This document shows positions 9,058 through 17,557 of a DNA stretch of 64,000 nucleotides, one piece after another (position 1 is the stretch's first letter; each line of letters begins with the position of its first letter). The notes beneath the pieces were generated by a model. It ran no database searches. It was not told where the DNA came from and was given only the letters and a program-made list of their open reading frames with translations. This DNA comes from Chitinophagaceae bacterium UBA4411. GTDB taxonomy: Bacteria > Bacteroidota > Bacteroidia > Chitinophagales > Chitinophagaceae. Made by a program: the position numbers and the translations under genes. Location: contig DGQP01000014.1 in assembly GCA_002400415.1 (NCBI GenBank), positions 343,107 to 407,106 of the forward strand, in the 5' to 3' direction.

Positions 9058-9579
9058 TTATTTTATTTTCAGCACTGGTTTCAGTTGAAAATCTCCTGTT
9101 CCCAATTGATGGATCGATAAAGCTGCATCAAAATCAATAAGCAGTGAATCAAGGGTGCCGTTTAATTGTTTATTCACTTTAATTTTCAGCCCGGATTCTG
9201 AACCACTGGGAATCGTCAGCGGGTAAGTCATACCGGCCACTTTAATTGAGTTATTTGAGCCCAATACAAACCGTATTTCTTTTACTACATTAGAAGGTAT
9301 GGTACCTGAAGCCAGTAATGTATCAACCCCATTCTGGAGGCCCAGCAGATTGTAAATACCTGTATGCGTGTCCAGGTTCGCCCAGCCGGTGGCAGAATCT
9401 TCCCTGAATTTAACCCTCACCTGCTGAATATCCACATTTACTTCCTCTGCATTAACAGGATTATCTGTCAGCCGGATCTTAACTGTTGTACTTTCAGCTG
9501 CTTTATCTTTTGAGCAGGCCACCAGCACAATAACCGCTGCCGTGATGACAAAAAACAAGGGCGCCAGTATTTTTTTCAT
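9058..9579 (-). CDS. DUF4382 domain lipoprotein (short form)
   Basis: A 173-residue predicted lipoprotein. MKKILAPLFFVITAAVIVL is followed by the lipobox VLVAC and then KDK. The body is one DUF4382 domain: VKIRLTDNPVNAEEVNVDIQQVRVKF, then a GIYNLLGLQNGVDTLLA segment and a LLIDFDAALSIHQ strand. The family looks like an all-beta, carboxypeptidase-regulatory-like fold; its function is unknown. The ATG at 9579 is preferred over one 8 codons upstream because it begins the signal peptide. A second, longer DUF4382 protein is encoded at 28871-29797. The gene stands alone between convergent and tandem neighbours. Confidence 0.85.
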   Translation of the reverse strand: MKKILAPLFFVITAAVIVLVACSKDKAAESTTVKIRLTDNPVNAEEVNVDIQQVRVKFREDSATGWANLDTHTGIYNLLGLQNGVDTLLASGTIPSNVVKEIRFVLGSNNSIKVAGMTYPLTIPSGSESGLKIKVNKQLNGTLDSLLIDFDAALSIHQLGTGDFQLKPVLKIK

Positions 9580-9667
9580 ATTTAAAATTTTCAGACAAAT
9601 CACATAAAATCATGCCAGGTAGTTAAGAACCATGTAATGAACTGGTCATTTTATCCACAGTAATCCA

Positions 9668-10666
9668 CTAATTCTTAGCCTGGATCATAAAAACAGCCGG
9701 GACCGGTCGTTGCCCGGTTGCATCAGAAATTTTGATCGTTTCCTTTCCATTGACCAGCATACAACTACTGCCACCACCATCAAGGTTCAGTGCTTCCCAA
9801 CACCCAAGGTCTTTGAACAGTTGTGCCAGTTGTGTCAGTGTGACCCCTTCGGCAATCCCTGCATGGCGCCCTTCCACCACAAGTATGATCAGTTTATTAT
9901 CCTTTGTATATCCCATCGCCGTGCGGGGATGTTTATCATCAATAGCTTTGCCGGCAAATTTAAGTTCTTCATTATTAGTTACCCTGATCTCACCAGTTTG
10001 AAGAAGGACCGGCCCCCCGCCCACTGCCGTTTTCATTTTCCAGGCAGGAAAAGAAATCCGGACCCTTTTATTACTATCTAAAGATTGCAAAACCGCTTTT
10101 TCCGCACCTGTTTTTGTGAAGGCCTGAACAGAATCACGCATTGCTTTTACCGGTGCCTGCCGTGAATAAGGATACCGGAGGCTGGAGTCAGTATATAACC
10201 AGGCGATATCCGCATCTCTCCTTTTGGAAATGCCAATGGCACTTCCAAAAGGGTGCCGGTAGGTCAGTGTATCCCTTCCTTTACCCGCAATGCTGTGGAT
10301 ATTATAACTGACAAGCTTCCCATTTTTAATCACCACGTTTAAATTCTGATTAGTGGCAAATGAAAAAAAGGTGGCATTAACCACCAGCAATGGTTTTTCA
10401 TTCTTATCGTAGAACTGAGACGGTGTTAATCTTCGTTTGTACGTTGTATCAGTAGTAAATTCAAGCGCTTTGTCTTTCAGGTCCGCTTCCACATAATAAG
10501 CGATATTGGGTTTGCCATCCAGCAGGTCCGTTGTTTTAAACACATGTACAGATGATGGTAGTGGTCCGAATAAAGAATCAACATTTATCCATTTCACCTG
10601 CGCTTTTGATTCAAAACGGGTTAGAGTAATAAGCAATATGCAATAAAAAAATATCCGCATAAACAT
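9668..10666 (-). CDS. Secreted phosphodiester glycosidase (NAGPA domain) family protein
   Basis: A 332-residue exported protein with a short signal peptide (about 1-22, ending SKAQ) and a C-terminal phosphodiester glycosidase/NAGPA-type domain. Family motifs are present: VVNATFFSF, AVGGGPVLLQTGEI, HPRTAMGYTKDNKLI, VVEGRH and the very conserved LNLDGGGSSCMLVNG. Characterised relatives hydrolyse the bond between a sugar and a phosphodiester-linked group, such as uncovering mannose 6-phosphate; bacterial substrates are mostly unknown. Start could be either of two ATGs (10666 or 10660). It is transcribed behind the lectin-like T9SS gene 18 bases away, so the two may be cotranscribed. Confidence 0.85.
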   Translation of the reverse strand: MFMRIFFYCILLITLTRFESKAQVKWINVDSLFGPLPSSVHVFKTTDLLDGKPNIAYYVEADLKDKALEFTTDTTYKRRLTPSQFYDKNEKPLLVVNATFFSFATNQNLNVVIKNGKLVSYNIHSIAGKGRDTLTYRHPFGSAIGISKRRDADIAWLYTDSSLRYPYSRQAPVKAMRDSVQAFTKTGAEKAVLQSLDSNKRVRISFPAWKMKTAVGGGPVLLQTGEIRVTNNEELKFAGKAIDDKHPRTAMGYTKDNKLIILVVEGRHAGIAEGVTLTQLAQLFKDLGCWEALNLDGGGSSCMLVNGKETIKISDATGQRPVPAVFMIQAKN

Positions 10667-10684
10667 CCCTGTTTAATTATGAAG

Positions 10685-12652
10685 TTACCTGATGATTGTG
10701 GATGTGCCTTTTAACTGGTATACTTTACCGGCATAATCCGTAGCCCGGCACACCCATACATAGGTACCCGTTGGCTGCTTTATACCTTTGTAGCTGCCAT
10801 TCCATCCCGCAGCAATATCTTTTGTGGTGAATACCATTTCGCCCCACCGGTTATAAACCGTAAAATAATCCAGTTTCTGAATACCTACATAATACGGTTT
10901 CAGTAATTCATTCAGCCCATCATTATTGGGAGTAAACCCTGTTGGCACATAGACGGCAGAGCCTTTGAACACCGTAATATTGATTGTGTCTTTTGCCACA
11001 CAGCCTTCAGCAGTTGTTACGGTAAAGTAATAGGTTTGGTCATCCTGCAATGTGGTTACAGGGAATGCAATTGTAGCATCATCCAGCCCGGTTGAAGGTG
11101 ACCACACAAACACAGGAGGGCCATTTGCAGCTCCTGCAATAGTATAGCTGCTCTGTAATGAGAAGGGCACATTTTGTATAATAACGGTATCATTGCCGGC
11201 ATAGGCCGAAACCTTATTGATAAAAACAGGAACAGTGACAGGATCAGCCATGCAGCCGTTTGTTGCAGTTGCTGTCAGTACTGCATTTTCGTTTCCGGCA
11301 GTATTGAATATAAATGCAGTATTTTGTGTAGCAGCTGTTTGATTGGTGCTGCTCAGCCAGTTCCATTTGGCTATAGTGGTTGCATTATCAACCTGCTGCC
11401 CCGAAAAAGATACAGGCTGCCCCACGCAACCATCAGGCGCCATACCTGCTATTACCGGTTTGGGATTAATAAAAAATGATTTTATCAGGGGAGGCGAAAT
11501 ACATCCATGATTACTTATTGCTGTCAATTGCAGCTGATGAGGGCCTGCCGGTAATCCTGTCAATTGTGGTAATTGAGAAGTGAAGGCAGTGCTGCCATCC
11601 AGCAGCCAGTTCCACTGCGATACAGCTCCAACTGTTACTAACGAACTTTCAGCGATACGGGGGGCATTACCATTACAGGTATCAAACACATTGAAACCGG
11701 CAACCGGCTTATCTCCTATCGTAATTGTTTTTCGTAACGTATCACTAAAGCAGCCATCGAGACCGGTAATAGCCACTTTTACATTATAAATACCGGGAGC
11801 CGGATATAATTGTGCAGGGGGATTGGGTGCAGTACTGGTGTTGCCATTCCCGAAATCCCAGTAAAAGCTGGTGATGGGTGCAAATGATTGTGATGTATTT
11901 GTAAAGCTTACGCTAACCGGGGTATTATCAAAACAACTTGTATTATTAACCAGGTTAGTAGTAAAGCCCGGGTTCAATGCCGTGCAGAATTGCTGCAGGT
12001 TATTAGAGCCCCCTGTGGCAGCACTGAAGCCCCAATACACCATCGGGTCGTTATTAAAAACAGTCGCCACCAGGTCAACCGTTGTTTGCAGCCGGAATAC
12101 TCCGTCAAAATAAGTGCTTAATTGTTTAGTTACCGGATCCCATACAATCCGTAATGTATGCCATTGACAATCTTCAATATTGGGATTCCCTGGTGAAGCC
12201 TGCACAGGGCCTGCAAGGTCAGTACCGTGTGTAAGGTTCCCGTTTTTATTGATACTGATATGATCTTCGGCCGGGTCATTATTCTCCGCATTTTGCCAGG
12301 TATCCAGCAAAACGCCCACTGATGGCACAATACCTTCAAAACCTAATCCGCCGCCTGAACTGCCCACACTGGTACTGATGGGTTGCAAAGTAAAAGAAAT
12401 GCCATCAGCACCATTTGCATCTGTACATCCCAAAAAAACATTGAAAACAAAATCAAAAGGATTCATGAGGCTGATCTTGTGTGCATTCCATACACTGCCA
12501 CTCTGTGTATTCACCGCCGGAGTTAAGGTATAGCAGTTGCAGGTGTTTTGAATAGCCGAACCATTCAGGATATATGTTCCGGGTTGTGCAGTAAGCAGGC
12601 CACTGAAAAAAATAGCAGGAAGAATTAAGAAGATACGGCTCAAACTTTTCAT
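10685..12652 (-). CDS. Secreted lectin/PKD protein with T9SS type B (gliding-type) C-terminal domain
   Basis: A 655-residue secreted protein. Residues 1-22 are a signal peptide ending LLTAQ. Residues about 25-250 resemble an L-type (legume) lectin domain: ADGISFTLQP, GGGLGFEGI, SVGVLLDTWQN, WHTLRIVWDP and LSTYFDGV. A PKD domain follows (SFYWDFGNGNTSTAPNP), then further PKD/Ig-like beta modules. The last about 90 residues form the gliding-motility-associated C-terminal domain: VPTGFTPNNDGLNE, YFTVYNRWGEMVF, GTYVWVCRATD. This directs export by the type IX system. The likely role is carbohydrate binding at the cell surface. No T9SS machinery gene is nearby. Confidence 0.9.
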   Translation of the reverse strand: MKSLSRIFLILPAIFFSGLLTAQPGTYILNGSAIQNTCNCYTLTPAVNTQSGSVWNAHKISLMNPFDFVFNVFLGCTDANGADGISFTLQPISTSVGSSGGGLGFEGIVPSVGVLLDTWQNAENNDPAEDHISINKNGNLTHGTDLAGPVQASPGNPNIEDCQWHTLRIVWDPVTKQLSTYFDGVFRLQTTVDLVATVFNNDPMVYWGFSAATGGSNNLQQFCTALNPGFTTNLVNNTSCFDNTPVSVSFTNTSQSFAPITSFYWDFGNGNTSTAPNPPAQLYPAPGIYNVKVAITGLDGCFSDTLRKTITIGDKPVAGFNVFDTCNGNAPRIAESSLVTVGAVSQWNWLLDGSTAFTSQLPQLTGLPAGPHQLQLTAISNHGCISPPLIKSFFINPKPVIAGMAPDGCVGQPVSFSGQQVDNATTIAKWNWLSSTNQTAATQNTAFIFNTAGNENAVLTATATNGCMADPVTVPVFINKVSAYAGNDTVIIQNVPFSLQSSYTIAGAANGPPVFVWSPSTGLDDATIAFPVTTLQDDQTYYFTVTTAEGCVAKDTINITVFKGSAVYVPTGFTPNNDGLNELLKPYYVGIQKLDYFTVYNRWGEMVFTTKDIAAGWNGSYKGIKQPTGTYVWVCRATDYAGKVYQLKGTSTIIR

Positions 12653-12706
12653 GATGATGGCTTCCTTACAAATTGAAGGAGCAAGTTACCTACAAAAAGG
12701 CAAACC

Positions 12707-13642
12707 TCAGGCCTGAACAGCAGCTTTCTTCCTTTCCCATTCCTTCCTTCCAAGACCGGCAAATACATGCTTTTCGCTGTGGTAGGAAGAACGCACAAGA
12801 GGGCCGCTTTCGATATAATCAAGACCAATTGCATACCCAAGCTCCTGGTATTCGGCAAATTCATCGGGATGTACAAACCGCTGAACAGGCAAATGCTTTT
12901 TAGTAGGCTGCAGGTACTGGCCAATGGTGATCACATCACACCCGTTTTCTTTCAGATCCTTAATAGTTTGTATCACTTCCTCCCTGGTCTCACCCAAACC
13001 GAGCATGATGCCGCTCTTGGTCCTCATGCCACCCTCTTTCAAAGTTCTGATCACTTCCATACTCCGCCAGTAACGGGCCTGGATACGAACCTGGCGGGTC
13101 AGTCTTTCCACCGTTTCAATATTATGAGATACTACTTCAGGCGCTGCATCAATCACCCTTCCGATATCTTCTTTCTTTCCTTTAAAATCAGGAATCAGTG
13201 TCTCCAGCGTTGTTTCCGGGTTCAATGATTTTACAGCCCTGATCGTATTATGCCAGATAATGGAACCTCCGTCAGGTAATTCATCCCTGTCCACGGAAGT
13301 AATCACAGCATGTTTCACTTTCATCAGATGGATGGCCTCCGCCACCCGTTGCGGTTCGTCCCAATCCACAGGGTCCGGGCGGCCGGTAGCCACTGCGCAA
13401 AAACCACAGCTTCTTGTGCAGGTATTTCCAAGGATCATAAAAGTAGCAGTACCCGCTCCCCAGCACTCACCCATATTAGGGCAATTGCCGCTTTCGCAGA
13501 TCGTGTGCAGCTTATGGTTGTCAACAAGACCTCTTACATGCTTATAACTTTCACCAATAGGGAGTTTTACACGAAGCCAGTCAGGCTTCCTGATCTTTGT
13601 TTCCTTTTCGCTATTCGCCGGGACTACGGGGAGTTCAGTCAT
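12707..13642 (-). CDS. lipA: Lipoyl synthase
   Basis: A 311-residue radical SAM enzyme that inserts two sulfur atoms into octanoyl groups on lipoyl domains. Both iron-sulfur cluster motifs are complete: auxiliary cluster C49-x4-C54-x5-C60 (ICESGNCPNMGECW) and SAM cluster C75-x3-C79-x2-C82 (NTCTRSCGFCAV). The C-terminal RSSYHSEK supplies the serine ligand of the auxiliary cluster. Length is normal. The -7 box TATTTTTG ends only 4 bases before the ATG, suggesting a leaderless transcript independent of the gene upstream. Its product serves pyruvate dehydrogenase, whose E1 beta subunit is also in this window. Confidence 0.97.
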   Translation of the reverse strand: MTELPVVPANSEKETKIRKPDWLRVKLPIGESYKHVRGLVDNHKLHTICESGNCPNMGECWGAGTATFMILGNTCTRSCGFCAVATGRPDPVDWDEPQRVAEAIHLMKVKHAVITSVDRDELPDGGSIIWHNTIRAVKSLNPETTLETLIPDFKGKKEDIGRVIDAAPEVVSHNIETVERLTRQVRIQARYWRSMEVIRTLKEGGMRTKSGIMLGLGETREEVIQTIKDLKENGCDVITIGQYLQPTKKHLPVQRFVHPDEFAEYQELGYAIGLDYIESGPLVRSSYHSEKHVFAGLGRKEWERKKAAVQA

Positions 13643-13646
13643 GGCA

Positions 13647-13678
13647 CAAAAATAAGCCCATTACTTCCGACGGCCAAA
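13647..13678 (-). promoter_or_regulatory. lipA promoter, TTTG-N20-TATTTTTG
   Basis: On the minus strand TTTG (13675-13678), a 20-base spacer and TATTTTTG (13647-13654) match the Bacteroidota -33/-7 consensus. The -33 part lies in the 3' end of the upstream gene. The box is 4 bases from the lipA ATG, so transcription would begin at or very near the start codon. Confidence 0.65.
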
Positions 13679-14461
13679 CAGGATGGCAATATAGCCCTGG
13701 AAGAAAAGACTCTTGTCCTTTTTTTGTAATAACATGATCGGAATTTTAGAGCCATAGGCTTCAAGGCTCATACCGATTTCAAGCCCGGAAACCATCTCAT
13801 TAAAGCGGCCATAATCAAAGCGCATGGCCACTTTGGCAAAAGCACCGGGTTTTATTTTCATTTCACTCCAGCCCTTGCCCAGGCCGCCTCCGCCTGAAAT
13901 GGTAGGCCCCAGGAACAATGCACTGTCTTCCTGCGAGTATTTAATAGTTCGTTCAGTGCCGGTATTGGGATCATTCACCACCACGTAATAGGGACGTAGC
14001 AGCCCAACAGATATGCCGGCGTTATATACGCCTGTTACCACCACCCCATTTTTATTCCCTTTCTGCCCGAAAATATATTGCTGGCCAAAACCCAGTGTAA
14101 TGGGATAAAAAAAATTTTGTTTTCCGTAAACAAATGAATTTCCAAAAAAACCACTGCTGATAAATTTTTCCTCCTTGGAACTTTTGGTCTCTGTAATATC
14201 AATACGGTAGATATTGGTTTTACGTGTGCTTTTCATTTTCCCCAATTCATAGAATATTCCATATCCATTGGTGCGGGCCTGGATACCAAATATGCTTTGC
14301 TTCCTGAATACAAGGGTTCCTTCTTCAGCCTGGCGGATACGGTTATTAATGGCTTCACGGCGGCTTTCCCTGCGGTCTTCACGGGATAAACGGGCAGAAT
14401 CCTGTGCAACAACAACAATACCCGCGATGGCAAACAGCAGTACTAAACTTAATTTCTTCAC
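13661..14461 (-). CDS. Secreted hypothetical protein, probable beta-barrel type
   Basis: A 266-residue exported protein with a signal peptide (about 1-19, ending VVVAQ), a short charged arginine- and glutamate-rich segment (REDRRESRREAINNRIRQAE), then many alternating strands rich in glycine and aromatic residues (FGIQARTNGYGIFYELGK, FFYPITLGFGQQYIFGQKG). The charged start followed by beta-rich sequence suggests an outer-membrane-associated barrel, but I do not recognise a named family. It is upstream of lipA by 18 bases, but lipA seems to have its own promoter. Confidence 0.7.
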   Translation of the reverse strand: MKKLSLVLLFAIAGIVVVAQDSARLSREDRRESRREAINNRIRQAEEGTLVFRKQSIFGIQARTNGYGIFYELGKMKSTRKTNIYRIDITETKSSKEEKFISSGFFGNSFVYGKQNFFYPITLGFGQQYIFGQKGNKNGVVVTGVYNAGISVGLLRPYYVVVNDPNTGTERTIKYSQEDSALFLGPTISGGGGLGKGWSEMKIKPGAFAKVAMRFDYGRFNEMVSGLEIGMSLEAYGSKIPIMLLQKKDKSLFFQGYIAILFGRRK

Positions 14462-14609
14462 GGAGCTATATTTTAATTGTTAACCGGGAACATAAACGAT
14501 AAAAAGTAATGAAAAGATGCCACTCGGTTATGGAAGAAAATGCCAAAACACTTTTACTTCTTTTCGTCCTGCTCAGGGCTATAACGTAAATTTAGGGCAA
14601 AAATTGATA

Positions 14610-15023
14610 ATGACATCTTCAGTTGTGTATAACGGCGACCTGAGAACCACCTGCACCCATCTCAAAAGTGGTAATTATTTTGAAACGGATGCCCCGGTTG
14701 ACAATAATGGCAAAGGCGAACGGTTTTCCCCCACTGACCTGCTGGCCACTTCACTGGCTGCCTGTATGATCACAGTAATGGGTATTAAGGCCAGGACAAT
14801 GGGCTTTGATCTGAATGATATTAAAATCGAAGTCCTTAAGATAATGAAAGCCGACCCGAGAAGAGTTGGTGGGATTGAATTAATATTTCATATTCCTGAA
14901 GCATTAAAAAACATAGAAGAAAAAACAAAAACCATCCTGAAACATACCGGTAATACCTGCCCGGTGATGAAAAGCATTCATCCGGATATTGAAGTAAAAA
15001 TTGATTGGGGAAGCTGGCATTAA
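14610..15023 (+). CDS. OsmC family protein (peroxiredoxin-like)
   Basis: A 137-residue cytoplasmic protein of the OsmC/Ohr superfamily, thiol-dependent hydroperoxide reductases. The two family cysteines are present: C52 in TSLAACMITVMG and C117 in GNTCPVMKSI. The family core FSPTDLLATSLA precedes the first. I choose the ATG at 14610 (MTSSVVYNGDL) because the frame upstream to 14517 has no family similarity. It is a YhfA-like short OsmC rather than Ohr by the context of the second cysteine. Single gene, divergent from the hypothetical gene before it. Confidence 0.88.
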   Translation: MTSSVVYNGDLRTTCTHLKSGNYFETDAPVDNNGKGERFSPTDLLATSLAACMITVMGIKARTMGFDLNDIKIEVLKIMKADPRRVGGIELIFHIPEALKNIEEKTKTILKHTGNTCPVMKSIHPDIEVKIDWGSWH

Positions 15024-15172
15024 CTTTTCTTTAGCGGTTCGTGATTACCCTGATCCTGAAACGGCTTCATTTCATTCATCCGTTTCAGCAATTGATGCTT
15101 ATATTCTTTTATTAATTCTTTTGTCCTCGTAATCTTTGCTGTTCCGGTACGGATAACAGTGACGTCATGAAT
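15020..15172 (-). other. Possible gene remnant, minus-strand open frame
   Basis: A minus-strand frame opens after a TAA at about 15173 and runs to a TAA at 15020-15022. It reads as lysine- and glutamate-rich, protein-like sequence, including TRTKELIKEYKHQLLKRMNE. The only ATG gives 19 residues. It overlaps the OsmC stop and the LytTR start, so it may be the tail of a lost gene or a chance frame. The segment also holds a perfect 9-bp inverted repeat, CTGAAACGG/CCGTTTCAG, at 15056-15088. Confidence 0.2.
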
Positions 15173-15874
15173 GTATTAGTGATAGAATATGAAAAGGGGA
15201 TGGTCCAGAAGATAAAAGATATCCTTGGAGAAATCGATGATTCAATACGGGTGGTGGGTGTCACCGGCGATATGTTTGCTGCAGCCGAATGGCTGACTAA
15301 AAACAATATCCCGGACCTGATCCTGGCCAACGAAGAGATAATGACCGGCATCAACCACAAGGATGTAAAAGCAGTTGTCACGTTCTCCACAAAAACAGCT
15401 GATTACAATTTTGCTGCTTTTCGCTATAAAACAATTCGCCAGATATTAAGCAGTCACCCGGGGACAGCAGAAAAGCTGCTCAGCTTTGATGATTTTATCA
15501 ATACCCGTAACAACAAGCCTATAACAGCCGGTCCTTTTAAAGAGAGGTTTCTTGTAAAACAAGGTCAGCGTTTATTATCAATACCTGTCGGGCAGATCGC
15601 TTATTTTTTTTCACAGGAACGGTTCATTTTTTTTAAAACATTCGATAACCAGAAATTCCTGCTTGAATACCGGATCGAGCAACTTGAAAATCTCCTCTCT
15701 CCTGCCATGTTCTTCCGTGTCAACCGGTCATTTATTATTTCAATACCCACGGTCAAAGAGATTCATGCCTATTTTGGGAACCGGCTCAAACTTTATCTTT
15801 CTCCCGCCACAGACAAAGATGTTATTGTAAGCCGTAAAAGGGTAAACGACTTCAAAGAATGGCTGGATAAATAG
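15167..15874 (+). CDS. LytTR DNA-binding protein with degenerate receiver domain
   Basis: A 235-residue regulator built like a LytTR response regulator: an N-terminal receiver-like domain (about 1-115) and a C-terminal LytTR DNA-binding domain (about 135-235; FLVKQGQRLLSIPVGQIAYF, LENLLSPAMFFRVNRSFII, VIVSRKRVNDFKEWL). The phosphoacceptor aspartate is replaced by N55 (IPDLILANEEIM) and the acidic pair is I-E-Y-E instead of V-D-D-E. It therefore probably cannot be phosphorylated in the usual way and may act as a constitutive or ligand-modulated regulator. No partner histidine kinase lies beside it. No ribosome-binding site decides the start; the ATG at 15167 fits the receiver fold. Confidence 0.85.
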   Translation: MNVLVIEYEKGMVQKIKDILGEIDDSIRVVGVTGDMFAAAEWLTKNNIPDLILANEEIMTGINHKDVKAVVTFSTKTADYNFAAFRYKTIRQILSSHPGTAEKLLSFDDFINTRNNKPITAGPFKERFLVKQGQRLLSIPVGQIAYFFSQERFIFFKTFDNQKFLLEYRIEQLENLLSPAMFFRVNRSFIISIPTVKEIHAYFGNRLKLYLSPATDKDVIVSRKRVNDFKEWLDK

Positions 15875-16145
15875 GATGTTAATTCCTGGCAATTCATTCA
15901 TACCGATTTTGCGGCAGTTCATACAGCATTCTGTTCGTTTGCTTCCAGCCCGCTTGCGTACGCACATTCCCTATTATAGCTTGGATTTGTAAACATCCAA
16001 TACCAGGTCATCCGGCAAAAGGCCTGAACATAAGTCCAAACATTGAAAAACCAGGTATCCTGATATCCTGAAACTGTGCTGGCTCTTATGTGTGAAAACG
16101 ATCGTGAAAGGCTTTTTACCGGTGATCTCATTTTAAAAAACACAC

Positions 16146-17513
16146 ATGATGAAAGCCCGCTTACTGATCCTGCTCTTTTTCCTTTTACCACCTGGTTTTA
16201 TCTTTTCACAATGTCTTGTAGCTCCTTCCTTACCCGCCTGTAACGGCACCGAGCCACTGGTGACGGATAATGAAACATTAGCCGCCGGTACCAATAAATG
16301 GTATTATGGAGGTGCCACTGTTTTCAACAGCCTTACCCTGAACGGCGGTACACTGATTGTTTGCGGCGACATTACAGTTGATAAATTTTATATGGACAGC
16401 GGCACCATTTATGTTCATCCGGGTGCCAGGTTTGTAGTCGGTTCCGGCTTAGGTGCCGGCCTGATTTTCAGGGGTGCCTGTTTTGTTTACAACTACGGTA
16501 CTTTCGAAATTCAACGTAATCTCTCTTTAGAGAACAATGCCACAGCCGTTTCGCCCAATGTGCTCATCAATGTCACAGCGGCTTCTGTTTTTAAAATGTC
16601 AAACCAATACCTTGTTATCAACAATGCATATTCCTGGTTTGTCAATAAAGGGCTATCCGAATTCTGGGGAATTATCACCGATGCGCAATCTGTGCCCGGT
16701 TCAGTTTGCCTTGGAAAAGGAAGCACAACCAAAATGGCAGTGCTGATCAATAAAGTTGCAAATACCTATGTTGTTCCTGATGGTAATGCCTGTTTATATG
16801 TTCATCAGTTCTCGCAATTCTATGGCAGGCTTACCAATAGTTCGGGGCTGCTGACCTGCCTTGGCAACAGTCATACATCTGATTCAGGTTGCATCCCCTG
16901 GGGCTGCCAGCCAAATAACTGGGGTTCTGCCCAGGTATTCACCAACTGCAATAGCTGCAGTGCGCTGCTGGCTTTATCTGTTCATTTTAATTCTTTCACT
17001 ATTAATGCCACTGCTGACCAGAGCAACCAGCTGAACTGGGAAATGAATACAACCGTTCCAAACGGCATATTCAGGATACTCCGGTCAGCCGACGGCAGCC
17101 AATTCAGCGTCATTGACAGTTTTGAGAAAAATGAAGCAGCCGGAAACAAATTTACCGGCATTGACAAACATCCTTTACCCGGAAAAAACTACTATATGAT
17201 CAAATACAACAACAATAACGGATACTCCATAAACAGCAAAATCGTTCACAGTTATACCGGAACCGGGAATGGTTTCAGTATTTACCCCGTTCCTTTTACT
17301 AATAAATTTATTGTCCGGTATGCACCCGGTATGCGTCCTGAAAAGATCATCATTACCGATATCAGCGGAAGGAATATAAAAATTCACTACACGATAAAGG
17401 AGAGCGCACAACAGGCAGAGATCATAGTAGCAGATAAAATAGAAGCAGGTATTTATATCATCCACATGGTCAATAACCAAAAGTACACAGCCCAAACAAT
17501 CATTAAGCATTAA
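16146..17513 (+). CDS. Secreted protein with T9SS type A sorting domain
   Basis: A 455-residue exported protein. A signal peptide (about 1-22, ending GFIFSQ) precedes a repetitive beta-rich region (about 50-180; NGGTLIVCGDITVDKFYMDSG, GARFVVG) that looks like a parallel beta-helix or similar stacked fold, a cysteine-containing stretch, an Ig-like domain (about 280-360) and a C-terminal T9SS type A signal (about 370-455; FSIYPVPFTNKFIVRY, IIITDISGRNI, AGIYIIHMVNNQK). The cargo function is unknown; adhesion or surface coating is plausible. A second ATG 3 bases downstream could also be the start. A terminator follows directly. Confidence 0.85.
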   Translation: MMKARLLILLFFLLPPGFIFSQCLVAPSLPACNGTEPLVTDNETLAAGTNKWYYGGATVFNSLTLNGGTLIVCGDITVDKFYMDSGTIYVHPGARFVVGSGLGAGLIFRGACFVYNYGTFEIQRNLSLENNATAVSPNVLINVTAASVFKMSNQYLVINNAYSWFVNKGLSEFWGIITDAQSVPGSVCLGKGSTTKMAVLINKVANTYVVPDGNACLYVHQFSQFYGRLTNSSGLLTCLGNSHTSDSGCIPWGCQPNNWGSAQVFTNCNSCSALLALSVHFNSFTINATADQSNQLNWEMNTTVPNGIFRILRSADGSQFSVIDSFEKNEAAGNKFTGIDKHPLPGKNYYMIKYNNNNGYSINSKIVHSYTGTGNGFSIYPVPFTNKFIVRYAPGMRPEKIIITDISGRNIKIHYTIKESAQQAEIIVADKIEAGIYIIHMVNNQKYTAQTIIKH

Positions 17514-17526
17514 GCAGCAGGCTCTG

Positions 17527-17557
17527 CCGGGATGATTTCTTCATCCCGGTTTTTTTA
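17527..17557 (+). terminator. Rho-independent terminator
   Basis: CCGGGATGA, a 5-base loop (TTTCT) and TCATCCCGG form a perfect 9-bp stem followed by seven T residues. It lies 13 bases after the T9SS cargo stop. Confidence 0.88.
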
